Shown here: positions 22,566-30,913 of the stretch, piece after piece
Numbering within the stretch: position 1 is the first letter of the stretch
Layout: each line of letters opens with the position of its first letter
Program-made: the position numbers and the translations under genes
Notes under the pieces: model-generated
Databases searched by the model: none
Told to the model about the DNA's origin: nothing
Seen by the model: the letters and a program-made list of their open reading frames with translations, nothing else
Assembly: GCF_943912325.1 (NCBI RefSeq)
Contig: NZ_CALTTX010000016.1
Location: forward strand, 1-42,621
DNA: 42,621 bases
DNA from: an uncultured Microbacterium sp.
GTDB taxonomy: Bacteria > Actinomycetota > Actinomycetes > Actinomycetales > Microbacteriaceae
Direction: 5' to 3'

Positions 22566-25469
22566 ATGACCCCCACGCGTACCACGGCGTTGCGAGAGCC
22601 GCGCATCGATCCGCGCATCACGGCCGCGGTCGCCGAGACGTCGCGCATCCGTACGCGCGAGATCGATCGCGTCGCATACGCGGCGGATGCCTCGCACTAT
22701 CTCTTCACCCCGCAAGCCGTCGTCATCGCGCGCGATGCTGCCGAAGTCGCGGCGGTCCTCGCCGCGGCGAGCGCGTCGCGTCAGAGTGTCACCTTCCGCT
22801 CCGGCGGCACGAGCCTGTCGGGCCAGGCGTCGGGCGACGGCGTTCTCATCGACGTGCGGCAGCGTTTCCGGGGGATCCACATCGAAGACGACGGTCGCCG
22901 GGTGCGTGCCGAACCCGGCGCGACAGTCCGCCAGGTCAACGCGCGACTTGCTCGGTTCGGGCGGCGCCTCGGCCCCGATCCCGCGAGCGAAGCCGCGTGC
23001 ACGATCGGCGGTGTCGTCGCCAACAACTCCAGCGGCATGGCCTGCGGCACGATAGATAACACCTACAACACGCTCGAATCGCTCATTTTCGTGCTGCCGA
23101 GCGGCACGATCGTCGACACGGCTTCCCCCGAGGTCGACGCATTGCTCGCTGCGCGTGAACCCCACCTCGTCGCGGCGCTCGAACGGCTCCGTCGTCGCGT
23201 CAACGACGACCCGGCGAGCGTCGCACTGATCCGGCGCCAGTTCGCGATGAAGAACACGATGGGCTACGGCCTCAACGCGTTCCTCGATTTCGAGAGCCCG
23301 GCCGCACTGCTCGCACACCTCGTCATCGGATCCGAGGGCACACTCGCCTTCGTCGCCGAGGCGAGGTTTCGCACCGTGCCCATCTCGCCGGAGATCGCAA
23401 CGACCGTCGCCGTTTTCGAGACACTCGATGCAGCGACGCGGGCGCTGCCGGCGCTCGTCGATTCGGGTGCCGCAACCCTCGAACTCATGGACGCGACCTC
23501 GTTGCGCGTCGGGCAGACTCTCGCCGGCGTGCCGACGGCGATCACGGGCTTCGATGTCACGAACCAGGCTGCGTTGCTGATCGAGTATCACGCGAACTCG
23601 ATCGACGAACTTCACGAGCGAATGGATGCTGGGGGTGCGCTCTTGGCGCGCGAACCGCTCTTCACCGCGCCCGGGCGCACGCCCGCGACGCTCTCGACCG
23701 ATGCGGCACAACGCGCGGCGGCGTGGAAGTTTCGGAAAGGGTTGTACGCATCGGTCGCCGGGGCGCGCCCGAGCGGTACGACGGCCCTGCTCGAAGACGT
23801 CGTCGTTCCCGTGGAACGACTCGCGCCGACCTGTCGGGGCCTGCAGGAGCTGTTCGCGCAGTATGCCTACGCCGACAGCGTGATCTTCGGTCACGCAAAA
23901 GACGGCAACATCCACTTCATGCTCACCGACCGCTTCGCGGGCGATGAAGCGCTCGCACGGTACGAGGCGTTCACGGAGCGCATGGTCGATCTCATCCTCG
24001 ATGCCGGCGGCAACCTTAAGGCCGAGCACGGCACGGGGCGCGCAATGGCACCGTTCGTGCGTCGACAGTACGGCGATGAGCTGTACGACGTCATGGTCGA
24101 GTTGAAACGAGTCTGTGATCCGGCGGGCATCCTCAACCCCGGCGTGATCATCGAGAGCGATCCGAGTGCCCATGTGCAGAACCTCAAGATGCCGGTCACG
24201 GTCGAGCACGAGGTCGACCGTTGCGTCGAGTGCGGTTATTGCGAGCCCGTGTGCCCGAGTCGTGACCTCACCTTGACGCCGAGGCAGCGGATCGTCGTGC
24301 GCCGTGCGCACGCGGCGGCCGAGCGCGACGGTGACCGCGCTCTCGCGCATGCGCTCGAGCGGGACTACGACTACGCGGGCGTGCAGACCTGCGCCGTCGA
24401 TGGGATGTGTCAGACGGCGTGCCCCGTGCTGATCAACACCGGCGACCTCGTGAAACGGCTGCGCCGCGAAGACGCCGGGGGCGTCGTGTCGGCGGGCTGG
24501 GCGACGGCCGCGCGCGCATGGGGCGCCGTGACGGCGACGGCTTCGGTCGCGCTCAATCTGACCGAAAAGCTCCCCGAACCGATCGTCGAAGCTCCGAACC
24601 GGGTCGCGCGCGCGGTGCTCGGATCAGACGTCGTTCCCCTGCACAGCGCCGACCTGCCGGGAGGCGGCCCACGCCGCTCTCGCTCGTCACTTGCGCGGGC
24701 CCCGCGACCGGCGGACCCCGTCGCGGTGTACCTGCCGACCTGTCAATCGACGATGTTCGGACCCGCCATCGCCGGGGGCGCGGGGTTGCAGGCGAGTGTC
24801 GAGGCGCTTCTACAGGCCTCGGGCACGCCGGTCGTCATTCCGCAGGGCATCGATGGACTGTGTTGCGGCACCCCGTGGTCGTCGAAGGGCATGAAGGCCG
24901 GCTACGAGCGGATGCGCGAGAAGACCCTCGCCGCGCTGTGGGAGGCGAGTCAGCAGGGTGAGCTGCCCGTCGTCGTCGACGCCTCGAGCTGCGCCGAGGG
25001 CGTGCTGCGGTTCGTTCACGATGCGGGCGAGCACGGTGACCCGCGGGCCGCCCTGACGGTCATCGACGCCGTCGTCTTCGTTCGCGACCGGGTGCTGCCG
25101 GGGCTGGCACTGTCAGACCCGGACGACGCTGTCGGCGGCGCACGCCCCACCTCGCTGACGCTGCACCCCACGTGCTCGTCGACGCAGCTCGGGTCGAACG
25201 ATGCGCTGCTCGACATCGGTCGCGCAATCGCCGCCGATGTGACGGTTCCCGATAACTGGAGCTGCTGCGGTTTTGCGGGAGACAGAGGGATGCTGCATCC
25301 CGAGCTCACGGCATCCGCTACCGCGGCCGAGGCCGCCGCGGCGCGCGCGCTCGACTCCGACCTGCACGCCTCGTGCAACCGTGCGTGCGAGCTCGGGATG
25401 ACCCGCGCCGTCGGTGAGCCCTATCGCGGAGTGCTCGAACTGCTCGCCGAGCGAGCAGGGTTGGTCTGA
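22566..25469 (+). CDS. FAD- and Fe-S-binding 2-hydroxyacid dehydrogenase (D-lactate/2-hydroxyglutarate type)
   Basis: Large one-chain dehydrogenase, 967 residues, like YdiJ or bacterial Fe-S D-lactate dehydrogenase. Order: FAD-binding domain at about 35-235 (FRSGGTSLSGQASGDG, CTIGGVVANNSSGMACGT), FAD-linked oxidase C domain at about 260-530 (FGHAKDGNIHFML, KAEHGTGRAMAPFVRRQ), Fe-S clusters from about 552 (CVECGYCEPVCP) and 608 (CAVDGMCQTACPV), and two CCG modules near 765 (LCCGTPW) and 898 (SCCGFAGDRGM). Electrons probably pass to the quinone pool. ATG 22566 follows GGAGAG. The LldR-like palindrome suggests a 2-hydroxyacid inducer. Rhamnose breakdown yields lactaldehyde, so a lactate link to the convergent operon is plausible but unproven. 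Confidence 0.9.
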   Translation: MTPTRTTALREPRIDPRITAAVAETSRIRTREIDRVAYAADASHYLFTPQAVVIARDAAEVAAVLAAASASRQSVTFRSGGTSLSGQASGDGVLIDVRQRFRGIHIEDDGRRVRAEPGATVRQVNARLARFGRRLGPDPASEAACTIGGVVANNSSGMACGTIDNTYNTLESLIFVLPSGTIVDTASPEVDALLAAREPHLVAALERLRRRVNDDPASVALIRRQFAMKNTMGYGLNAFLDFESPAALLAHLVIGSEGTLAFVAEARFRTVPISPEIATTVAVFETLDAATRALPALVDSGAATLELMDATSLRVGQTLAGVPTAITGFDVTNQAALLIEYHANSIDELHERMDAGGALLAREPLFTAPGRTPATLSTDAAQRAAAWKFRKGLYASVAGARPSGTTALLEDVVVPVERLAPTCRGLQELFAQYAYADSVIFGHAKDGNIHFMLTDRFAGDEALARYEAFTERMVDLILDAGGNLKAEHGTGRAMAPFVRRQYGDELYDVMVELKRVCDPAGILNPGVIIESDPSAHVQNLKMPVTVEHEVDRCVECGYCEPVCPSRDLTLTPRQRIVVRRAHAAAERDGDRALAHALERDYDYAGVQTCAVDGMCQTACPVLINTGDLVKRLRREDAGGVVSAGWATAARAWGAVTATASVALNLTEKLPEPIVEAPNRVARAVLGSDVVPLHSADLPGGGPRRSRSSLARAPRPADPVAVYLPTCQSTMFGPAIAGGAGLQASVEALLQASGTPVVIPQGIDGLCCGTPWSSKGMKAGYERMREKTLAALWEASQQGELPVVVDASSCAEGVLRFVHDAGEHGDPRAALTVIDAVVFVRDRVLPGLALSDPDDAVGGARPTSLTLHPTCSSTQLGSNDALLDIGRAIAADVTVPDNWSCCGFAGDRGMLHPELTASATAAEAAAARALDSDLHASCNRACELGMTRAVGEPYRGVLELLAERAGLV

Positions 25470-25506
25470 GCACTGTCGACGTCGCGCCGAAATCAACCGC
25501 GGCTGG

Positions 25507-26376
25507 TCAGTGCAGCGCGATCGTCTCGACGGCACGTTGCTTGCCGCGCATGAAAGCGAGCGCGTGCCGCGCCAGGTCGTCGTTGTCGGTCCAGAGGTTG
25601 CGCCACACGCCGAGGGTGTTGCTCAACTGCGGGTCGACGATGGCGGTCGAGAACGATTCGAACACGACCGGGCCGTCGTATCCGAGCCGCTCGAGCGCGC
25701 GGAACGTCGAGTCGAAGTCGACCGTCCCCGTGCCGAGGTATCCACGGTGGCTCTCCCCGATGTGGACGTAGCCGAGCAGATCGGCGGCATCGAGGAAGGG
25801 CTCGAACAGCCCCGACTCCTCGATGTTCATGTGGTACGTATCCAGGTGCAGGCGGATGTTTTCGTGGCCGATCTCTCGGATGTACGCGATCCCCTGGCGC
25901 GCCGTGTTGAGCACGTTCGACTCGTAGCGGTTCACGACCTCGAGCGCGAGCGTGATTCCCGCCGCGGCCGCGTGATCGGCAACGCGAGAGAGCACCTCTT
26001 GACCATGGCGACGCCCCGCGTCGGTCAGAGGCCGCTCGTGCTTGCGCATCGCCCCGTAGATCACCCCGGCAAGCCACGAGCCGCCGAGCTCGGCGACCAC
26101 ATCGACAGCGGCGAGCAGCAGACGCTCGCCTGCGGCAACGCGCTCCGGATCGTCGCTGCTGATGTCGGTCTCGGCGCTCAACCCGAGCGAAGCGGTGAGC
26201 GTCGTCGGATGTTCCGCGAGCAGACGCTTCGCCGCCGACACATCGAACGAGAACGGGTCGAGCAGGGGGATTTCGAGAATGTCGTATCCCGCCGCATTGT
26301 TGCCGACGAGCGCGGTGCGAAGCCCCGCTTCATCGAACGAGCCCGACCAGACCAGGCCGTGAGAACCGAAAAGCAT
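25507..26376 (-). CDS. Xylose-isomerase-like sugar epimerase (D-tagatose 3-epimerase family)
   Basis: TIM-barrel sugar isomerase/epimerase, 289 residues, last gene of the leftward rhamnose arm. The four metal ligands of the ketose 3-epimerases are present: Glu in LALEVVNRYES, Asp in IRLHLDTYHMNIEE, His in VHIGESHRGYLGTG, and Glu in PVVFESFS. The family moves the 3-hydroxyl of ketohexoses; L-rhamnulose or a related 6-deoxyketose is a reasonable substrate here, but this is inferred from context only. ATG 26376 follows AGAAGGA; the longer frame to 26484 is rejected. It is separated from rhaB by 117 bases that can fold into GC-rich hairpins. Confidence 0.88.
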   Translation of the reverse strand: MLFGSHGLVWSGSFDEAGLRTALVGNNAAGYDILEIPLLDPFSFDVSAAKRLLAEHPTTLTASLGLSAETDISSDDPERVAAGERLLLAAVDVVAELGGSWLAGVIYGAMRKHERPLTDAGRRHGQEVLSRVADHAAAAGITLALEVVNRYESNVLNTARQGIAYIREIGHENIRLHLDTYHMNIEESGLFEPFLDAADLLGYVHIGESHRGYLGTGTVDFDSTFRALERLGYDGPVVFESFSTAIVDPQLSNTLGVWRNLWTDNDDLARHALAFMRGKQRAVETIALH

Positions 26377-26493
26377 GTGCGTCCTTCTTTCTGGAGTTCT
26401 ATCTGCGATGACAGCGGGGAACATCGGCAGCGCGGCAGTTCCAGTCGCGCGGCCACCCAGCCGCTCGGCCACCGGGCGGCCCACCGGCCGGGC

Positions 26494-27915
26494 TCACCCC
26501 CGAGGCTCGAACCGGACCACGTGCTGGGTGCGTCCGACGAGGTCCCGCAGTGCCTCGAGCGAGCCGTCGAGCTCGCCGATCGCGCGCGCCTGCACGAGCA
26601 GGTTGCCGATCGCCGTCGCCTCGACGGGGCCGGCATGAACGGGCACGCCCGCGTGATCGGCCGTGCGCTGGCACAGCAGGGTGTTGAGTGCTCCGCCGCC
26701 GACGATGTGGATCGTGTCGATATCGACTCCACCGAGCCGTCCCGCCGTCAACGCGGTCCGCGCGAACGCCGTCGCGAGCGATTCGACGATGCTGCGCGTG
26801 AACTCCGCGCGCGTCTGCGGCGGTTCGAGGCCGCGCTCGGTGCACCACGCCGCGATCCGGCCGGGCATGTCGCCGGGGGTGAGGAACACGTCGTCATCGA
26901 CATCGAAGACGGGCACGGGCCGAGACACGTCCGCCGCGGCCGCGAGCAGCTCGGGCAGGTCGACGCTCACGCCGTCGCGCTCCCACCACCGCACGGTCTC
27001 GCTCAGCAACCACAGCCCCATGACGTTGTGCAGCAGGCGGATCCGCCCGTCCACGCCGCCCTCATTGGTGAAGGCGGCCTCGCGAGCCTCGTCCGTCAGC
27101 ACGGGCTGCGCCACCTCGACGCCGACGAGCCCCCACGTGCCGCACGAGACGTAGGCGGCGCGCGACGCATCCATCGGCACGGCGACGACGGCGGACGCCG
27201 TGTCGTGCGAGCCCACCGTGATCGAGAGCGTCGACGGTGCAAGACCCGTCTCGGCGGCGACATCGGAACGGATGCTTCCGAGGCGCACCCCCGCATCGAC
27301 GAGGTCACCCAGCACGCCGCCCGCAACACCCGCGGCCGAGGCGAGCCGCGCGTGCCACTCGCCGGAGCGCACATCGAGCAGCCCCGTCGTCGAGGCATTC
27401 GTCCGCTCGACCGCCGCGACGCCGCACAGCAGGTGGTCGAACAAACCCGGAATCATCACGAGCGTGTCGGCGAAGCCGAGGAGCTCGGTGTCATCGCCCG
27501 AAGCGAGCTGGTTGATCGTATTGATCGGCATGTGCTGCAGGCCGTTGAGCGCGAACAGCTCGTCGCGGCCGATCCGCTCGGTCAGCGACGCCATACCGCG
27601 CAGCGACCGCTCGTCGCGGTAATGGGTCGGGTTCGCGAGCAGGCGTCCCTCGCGCAGCAGCGCGTAGTCGACGCCCCACGAGTCCACGCCGATCGATGCG
27701 ATCTCGTTCGTCGTGCGCGCCGCTGCGGCGAGCCCGTCGAGCGCTCCACGCCAGAGCCCGAGCACGTCCCACTGCAGCCGCCCGCCCACCCGCACGGGGC
27801 GGTTCAGAAATCGCCCCGTCGTCTGCATCGAGATGTGCGACGACGACACGTCGCCGACGATCACGCGCCCGCTCGTCGCGCCGAGGTCGAGCGCGACGAC
27901 CTGCCGCCCGCTCAT
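26494..27915 (-). CDS. rhaB: L-rhamnulokinase
   Basis: FGGY-family sugar kinase, 473 residues, phosphorylating L-rhamnulose at O1. Seen: VVALDLGATSGRVIVGDV (phosphate-binding motif with the Arg typical of RhaB), SIGVDSWGVDYALL, GSHDTASAVVAVP with the catalytic Asp, CGTWGLVGVE, and VGGGALNTLLCQRTADH near the C terminus. ATG 27915 overlaps the stop of the aldolase/dehydrogenase gene (ATGA). The 707-residue open frame in this phase runs antisense-style through the neighbour before the true start and is not used. Confidence 0.95.
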   Translation of the reverse strand: MSGRQVVALDLGATSGRVIVGDVSSSHISMQTTGRFLNRPVRVGGRLQWDVLGLWRGALDGLAAAARTTNEIASIGVDSWGVDYALLREGRLLANPTHYRDERSLRGMASLTERIGRDELFALNGLQHMPINTINQLASGDDTELLGFADTLVMIPGLFDHLLCGVAAVERTNASTTGLLDVRSGEWHARLASAAGVAGGVLGDLVDAGVRLGSIRSDVAAETGLAPSTLSITVGSHDTASAVVAVPMDASRAAYVSCGTWGLVGVEVAQPVLTDEAREAAFTNEGGVDGRIRLLHNVMGLWLLSETVRWWERDGVSVDLPELLAAAADVSRPVPVFDVDDDVFLTPGDMPGRIAAWCTERGLEPPQTRAEFTRSIVESLATAFARTALTAGRLGGVDIDTIHIVGGGALNTLLCQRTADHAGVPVHAGPVEATAIGNLLVQARAIGELDGSLEALRDLVGRTQHVVRFEPRG

Positions 27916-29948
27916 CGCAGGAACGCCGCGGCGACGCCCGAGTCGACGGGGATGTGCAGGCCGGTCGTGCGCGAGAGCTCGGGGCCGGTCAGCACGTAGA
28001 CCGCGTCGGCGACGTTCTCGGGTACGACCTCGCGCTTGAGGATCGTGCGGTTCGCGTAGAACTGCCCGAGGTCTTTCTCGTCGACGCCGTAGGTCGCGGC
28101 GCGGTTCGCGCCCCAGCCCGAAGCGAAGATCCCCGAGCCGCGCACGACGCCGTCGGGGTTGATCCCGTTGACGCGCACGCCGTGCTCGCCGAGCTCGACC
28201 GCCAGCAGACGCACCTGGTGAGCCTGGTCGGCCTTCGTCGCCGAATACGCGATGTTGTTGGGCCCGGCAAAAACCGAGTTCTTCGACGAGATATAGATGA
28301 TGTCGCCGCCGAGGCCCTGCGCGATGAGCGCAGGCGCCGCGGCTTTCGACACGAGGAACGACCCCTTCGACATCACATCGTGCTGCAGGTCCCAATCGGC
28401 CTCGGTCGTCTCGAGCAGCGACTTCGCGAGCGAGAGGCCGGCGTTGTTGACGACGAGATCGACACCACCGAAGGCCAGCACCGTCTCGTCGAGAGCGCGA
28501 GCGACGGCATCCGCATCCGCGACATTCGCCGCGACACCGATCGCGACGTCGGGCCCACCGATCTCGGCCGCCGCGGCGCGCGCCTTCTCGAGATCGAGGT
28601 CGGCGACGACGACGCATGCGCCCTCGGCGGCGAGGCGCACGGCGATCGCCTTGCCGATTCCCGACGCGGCGCCCGTCACGAACGCGATGCGTCCCTGGTG
28701 CGACTTCGGCTTCGGCATGCGCTGCAGCTTCGCCTCTTCGAGAGCCCAGTACTCGATGCGGAACTTCTCTTCGTCCGAGATCGGTGCATAGGTCGACAGG
28801 GCCTCGGCGCCGCGCATGACGTTGATCGCGTTGAGGTAGAACTCACCCGCGACGCGTGCGGTCTGCTTGTTCGCTCCGTACGAGAACATCCCGACGCCGG
28901 GCACGAGCACGATGAGAGGGTCGGCGCCGCGGATCGCGGGCGACGAGGCATCGGCGTGCGCGTCGTAGTAGGCCTGATAGTCGGCGCGGTACTCGGTGTG
29001 CAGTTCGTGCAGGCGAGCGATCTGCTCCTCCACCGACGCCGTTGCCGGCACGTCGAGCAGCAGCGGCTTGACCTTCGTGCGCAAGAAGTGATCGGGGCAG
29101 CTCGTGCCGAGCGCGGCGAGCGCGGGTGCCTTTTCGGAGGCGAGAAAATCGAGCACGGCGGATGCCTCGGTGAAATGCCCGACCATGGGCTTATCGGTCG
29201 ACGCGATACCGCGGATGGTGGGGGCGAGCGCCGCCGCGCGCGCGCGGCGCTCGGCATCGGGCAGCGCCTCGAACCCGGCGCGGACGCCCCCGAACGGCTC
29301 GGGCTTGCCGTGGGATTCGATGTACGCCGCGGCGGTGTCGATGATCCAGAGGCTGTTCGCCTCGGCATCCGCAGAACTATTCCCCCATGCCGTGATCCCG
29401 TGACCGCCCAGAATGCAGCCGATCGCTTCGGGGTGCGCGCGCTTGATCGCTGCGATGTCGAGCCCGAGCTGGAATCCGGGCCGGCGCCACGGCACCCACA
29501 CGACGCGGTCGCCGAAGATCTGCATCGTCAGCGCCGGTCCGTCGACCGAGGTCGCAATCGCGATGCCGGAATCGGGATGCAGGTGGTCGACGTGAGCCGC
29601 ATCGACGAGGGCGTGCATCGACGTGTCGATCGACGGGGCGGCGCCCCCCTTGCCGTGCAGGCAGTAGTCGAACGCGGCGACCATCTCGTCTTCGTGCTCG
29701 GGGCCGCGATAGACGTTCTGCAGCGCGCGCACGCGGTCCATGCGCAGCACCGACAGGCCCGCGGGAGTGAGCGTGCCGAGGTCACCGCCCGAGCCCTTGA
29801 CCCACAGCAGCTCGACGGCCTCGCCCGTAACGGGGTCGGTCTCGGTGCCTTTCGCCGAGGTGTTGCCGCCGGCGTAGTTGGTGTTCTTCGGGTCGGCACC
29901 CAGGCGGTTGCTGCGTTCGATCAGCGCATCGACGGTGGGGTTCGTCAT
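27912..29948 (-). CDS. rhaD: Bifunctional rhamnulose-1-phosphate aldolase / lactaldehyde (alcohol) dehydrogenase
   Basis: Fusion enzyme, 678 residues, of the RhaD aldolase-ADH (RhaE, YuxG) type. Residues about 1-420 are the class II aldolase: NYAGGNTSAKGTE, LLWVKGSGGDLGTL, zinc His residues in DHLHPD and GGHGITAWG. Residues about 430-678 form a short-chain dehydrogenase: FVTGAASGIGKA cofactor loop, VVNNAGLS, catalytic IISS-type Ser in IYISSKNS and Tyr-Lys in YSATKADQ. It splits rhamnulose 1-phosphate to dihydroxyacetone phosphate and lactaldehyde and then acts on the lactaldehyde. ATG 29948 follows AAGGA; the stop overlaps rhaB. Confidence 0.95.
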   Translation of the reverse strand: MTNPTVDALIERSNRLGADPKNTNYAGGNTSAKGTETDPVTGEAVELLWVKGSGGDLGTLTPAGLSVLRMDRVRALQNVYRGPEHEDEMVAAFDYCLHGKGGAAPSIDTSMHALVDAAHVDHLHPDSGIAIATSVDGPALTMQIFGDRVVWVPWRRPGFQLGLDIAAIKRAHPEAIGCILGGHGITAWGNSSADAEANSLWIIDTAAAYIESHGKPEPFGGVRAGFEALPDAERRARAAALAPTIRGIASTDKPMVGHFTEASAVLDFLASEKAPALAALGTSCPDHFLRTKVKPLLLDVPATASVEEQIARLHELHTEYRADYQAYYDAHADASSPAIRGADPLIVLVPGVGMFSYGANKQTARVAGEFYLNAINVMRGAEALSTYAPISDEEKFRIEYWALEEAKLQRMPKPKSHQGRIAFVTGAASGIGKAIAVRLAAEGACVVVADLDLEKARAAAAEIGGPDVAIGVAANVADADAVARALDETVLAFGGVDLVVNNAGLSLAKSLLETTEADWDLQHDVMSKGSFLVSKAAAPALIAQGLGGDIIYISSKNSVFAGPNNIAYSATKADQAHQVRLLAVELGEHGVRVNGINPDGVVRGSGIFASGWGANRAATYGVDEKDLGQFYANRTILKREVVPENVADAVYVLTGPELSRTTGLHIPVDSGVAAAFLR

Positions 29949-30007
29949 CGGGAGTCCTTCGTGGGTGTTTTCGAGACGTGGGTCTGGTTCGAGAGAGAAA
30001 TGGGGAG

Positions 30008-30913
30008 TCAGAGCGCGAGTATGCGCTCGGCGATGAGGTCGATCGAGCTTGCAAACGCGGGCAGTTCGGGGCGATTGAGGTGCCCGTGCCCGACTCCGGG
30101 TTCGAGCGAGAGCTCGACGGCGACGCCCGCTGTGCGAAGCGACTCGACGAACGCCTCGGCCGACGTGCGCAGGGCGTCGAGCTCGTCGGTGATCACGACG
30201 GTCGGCGGAAAGGCGGTCAGCTGAGCGATGGATGCTTCGCCGGGAACGGCATAGACCTCGGCCCCCGCGGCGGGGGCGCCCACGTAGTTCTCGTACATTC
30301 CGAGAATCGCGGCGGCCGTCGTTTCGGCGTCCTCGCCGCGGGCGTCGAGGAGCGCCGCGAGCGCGGGCTCGTGCGGCCGCTGCACGGCGTGAAGCGTGGG
30401 GTAGGCCAGCACCGCGAGGGCCGGCACCGGGCCGCGCGGATCGATCAGCCGCAAGATCGCGCCCGCGGCGAGGTTGCCGCCGGCGCTCGCCCCGCCGAGA
30501 GCCCACGGGCCGGATGCGAGGCCCGTCTCACTCGCCCAGCGATACGCGAACGCGGCCTCGTCGGAGGCGACGGGGTACACGGCCCGCGGCCGATCGGGCG
30601 CCTGCGCCGGCTCGGGTGTGGGCGCGAGCCGGTAGTCGACCGACACGACCGTGACGCCCGCCGCCGCGAGAGCGTGCGCGACGGCATCCGCTTCGGGCAT
30701 GTCGAGGTCGCCGTGGCCGAAGCCGCCGCCGTGCAGCCACACGATTCCCGGGCCCGCCGCGCCCGCGGGGGCGTAGACCCGAACGGGTAGCGGCCCGTGC
30801 GGCCCCGCAAGAATGCGGTCCGTCACGCCGTCGCTCGCATCCGCAACGCTCACGCCGCCACCGCTCGCATCCGCAACGCTCACGCCGCCACCGCTCGCAT
30901 CCGCAGCGCTCAC
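30008..30913 (-). CDS. Alpha/beta hydrolase (hormone-sensitive-lipase family esterase)
   Basis: Cytosolic esterase, about 301 residues. Oxyanion motif HGGGFGHGDLD, nucleophile GGASAGGNLAAG, acid in ITDELDALRTSAE, and His in PGVGHGHLN complete the HSL-type triad. Inside the rhamnose operon it may remove acyl groups from O-acetylated rhamnose or glycosides, or act on rhamnonolactone; this is inferred. GTG 30913 overlaps the rhaI stop (GTGA). The first 30 codons are a threefold 10-residue repeat (VSVADASGGG), each unit beginning with GTG, so starts at 30883, 30853 or 30826 are equally readable. Confidence 0.85.
   Translation of the reverse strand: MSAADASGGGVSVADASGGGVSVADASDGVTDRILAGPHGPLPVRVYAPAGAAGPGIVWLHGGGFGHGDLDMPEADAVAHALAAAGVTVVSVDYRLAPTPEPAQAPDRPRAVYPVASDEAAFAYRWASETGLASGPWALGGASAGGNLAAGAILRLIDPRGPVPALAVLAYPTLHAVQRPHEPALAALLDARGEDAETTAAAILGMYENYVGAPAAGAEVYAVPGEASIAQLTAFPPTVVITDELDALRTSAEAFVESLRTAGVAVELSLEPGVGHGHLNRPELPAFASSIDLIAERILAL
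30827..30913 (-). repeat. 30-bp tandem repeat carrying multiple GTG starts
   Basis: Three 30-base units (about 30913-30884, 30883-30854, 30853-30827, the last diverged). Each opens with GTGAGC and encodes VS(V/A)ADASGGG-like residues at the start of the esterase gene. Confidence 0.85.

Noticed and set aside
25470..25506. GCACTG...CAGTGC terminator between the convergent dehydrogenase and epimerase genes
   Set aside because: The arms are only six bases with a loop of over 30 bases, too weak to call.
26494..28617. 707-codon frame joining the dehydrogenase region to rhamnulokinase
   Set aside because: The first 234 codons are an Arg-rich shadow of the aldolase/dehydrogenase gene. The kinase starts at 27915 with an ATGA overlap, so this is not a fusion.
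25414..30224. Two very long plus-strand frames (861 and 842 codons) opposite the rhamnose arm
   Set aside because: They are Arg-rich with shadow composition and lie fully antisense to well-supported enzymes.
27912..30506. 864-codon version of the aldolase/dehydrogenase
   Set aside because: The extra N-terminal part is a shadow of the esterase. The start at 29948 has AAGGA and matches the family length.
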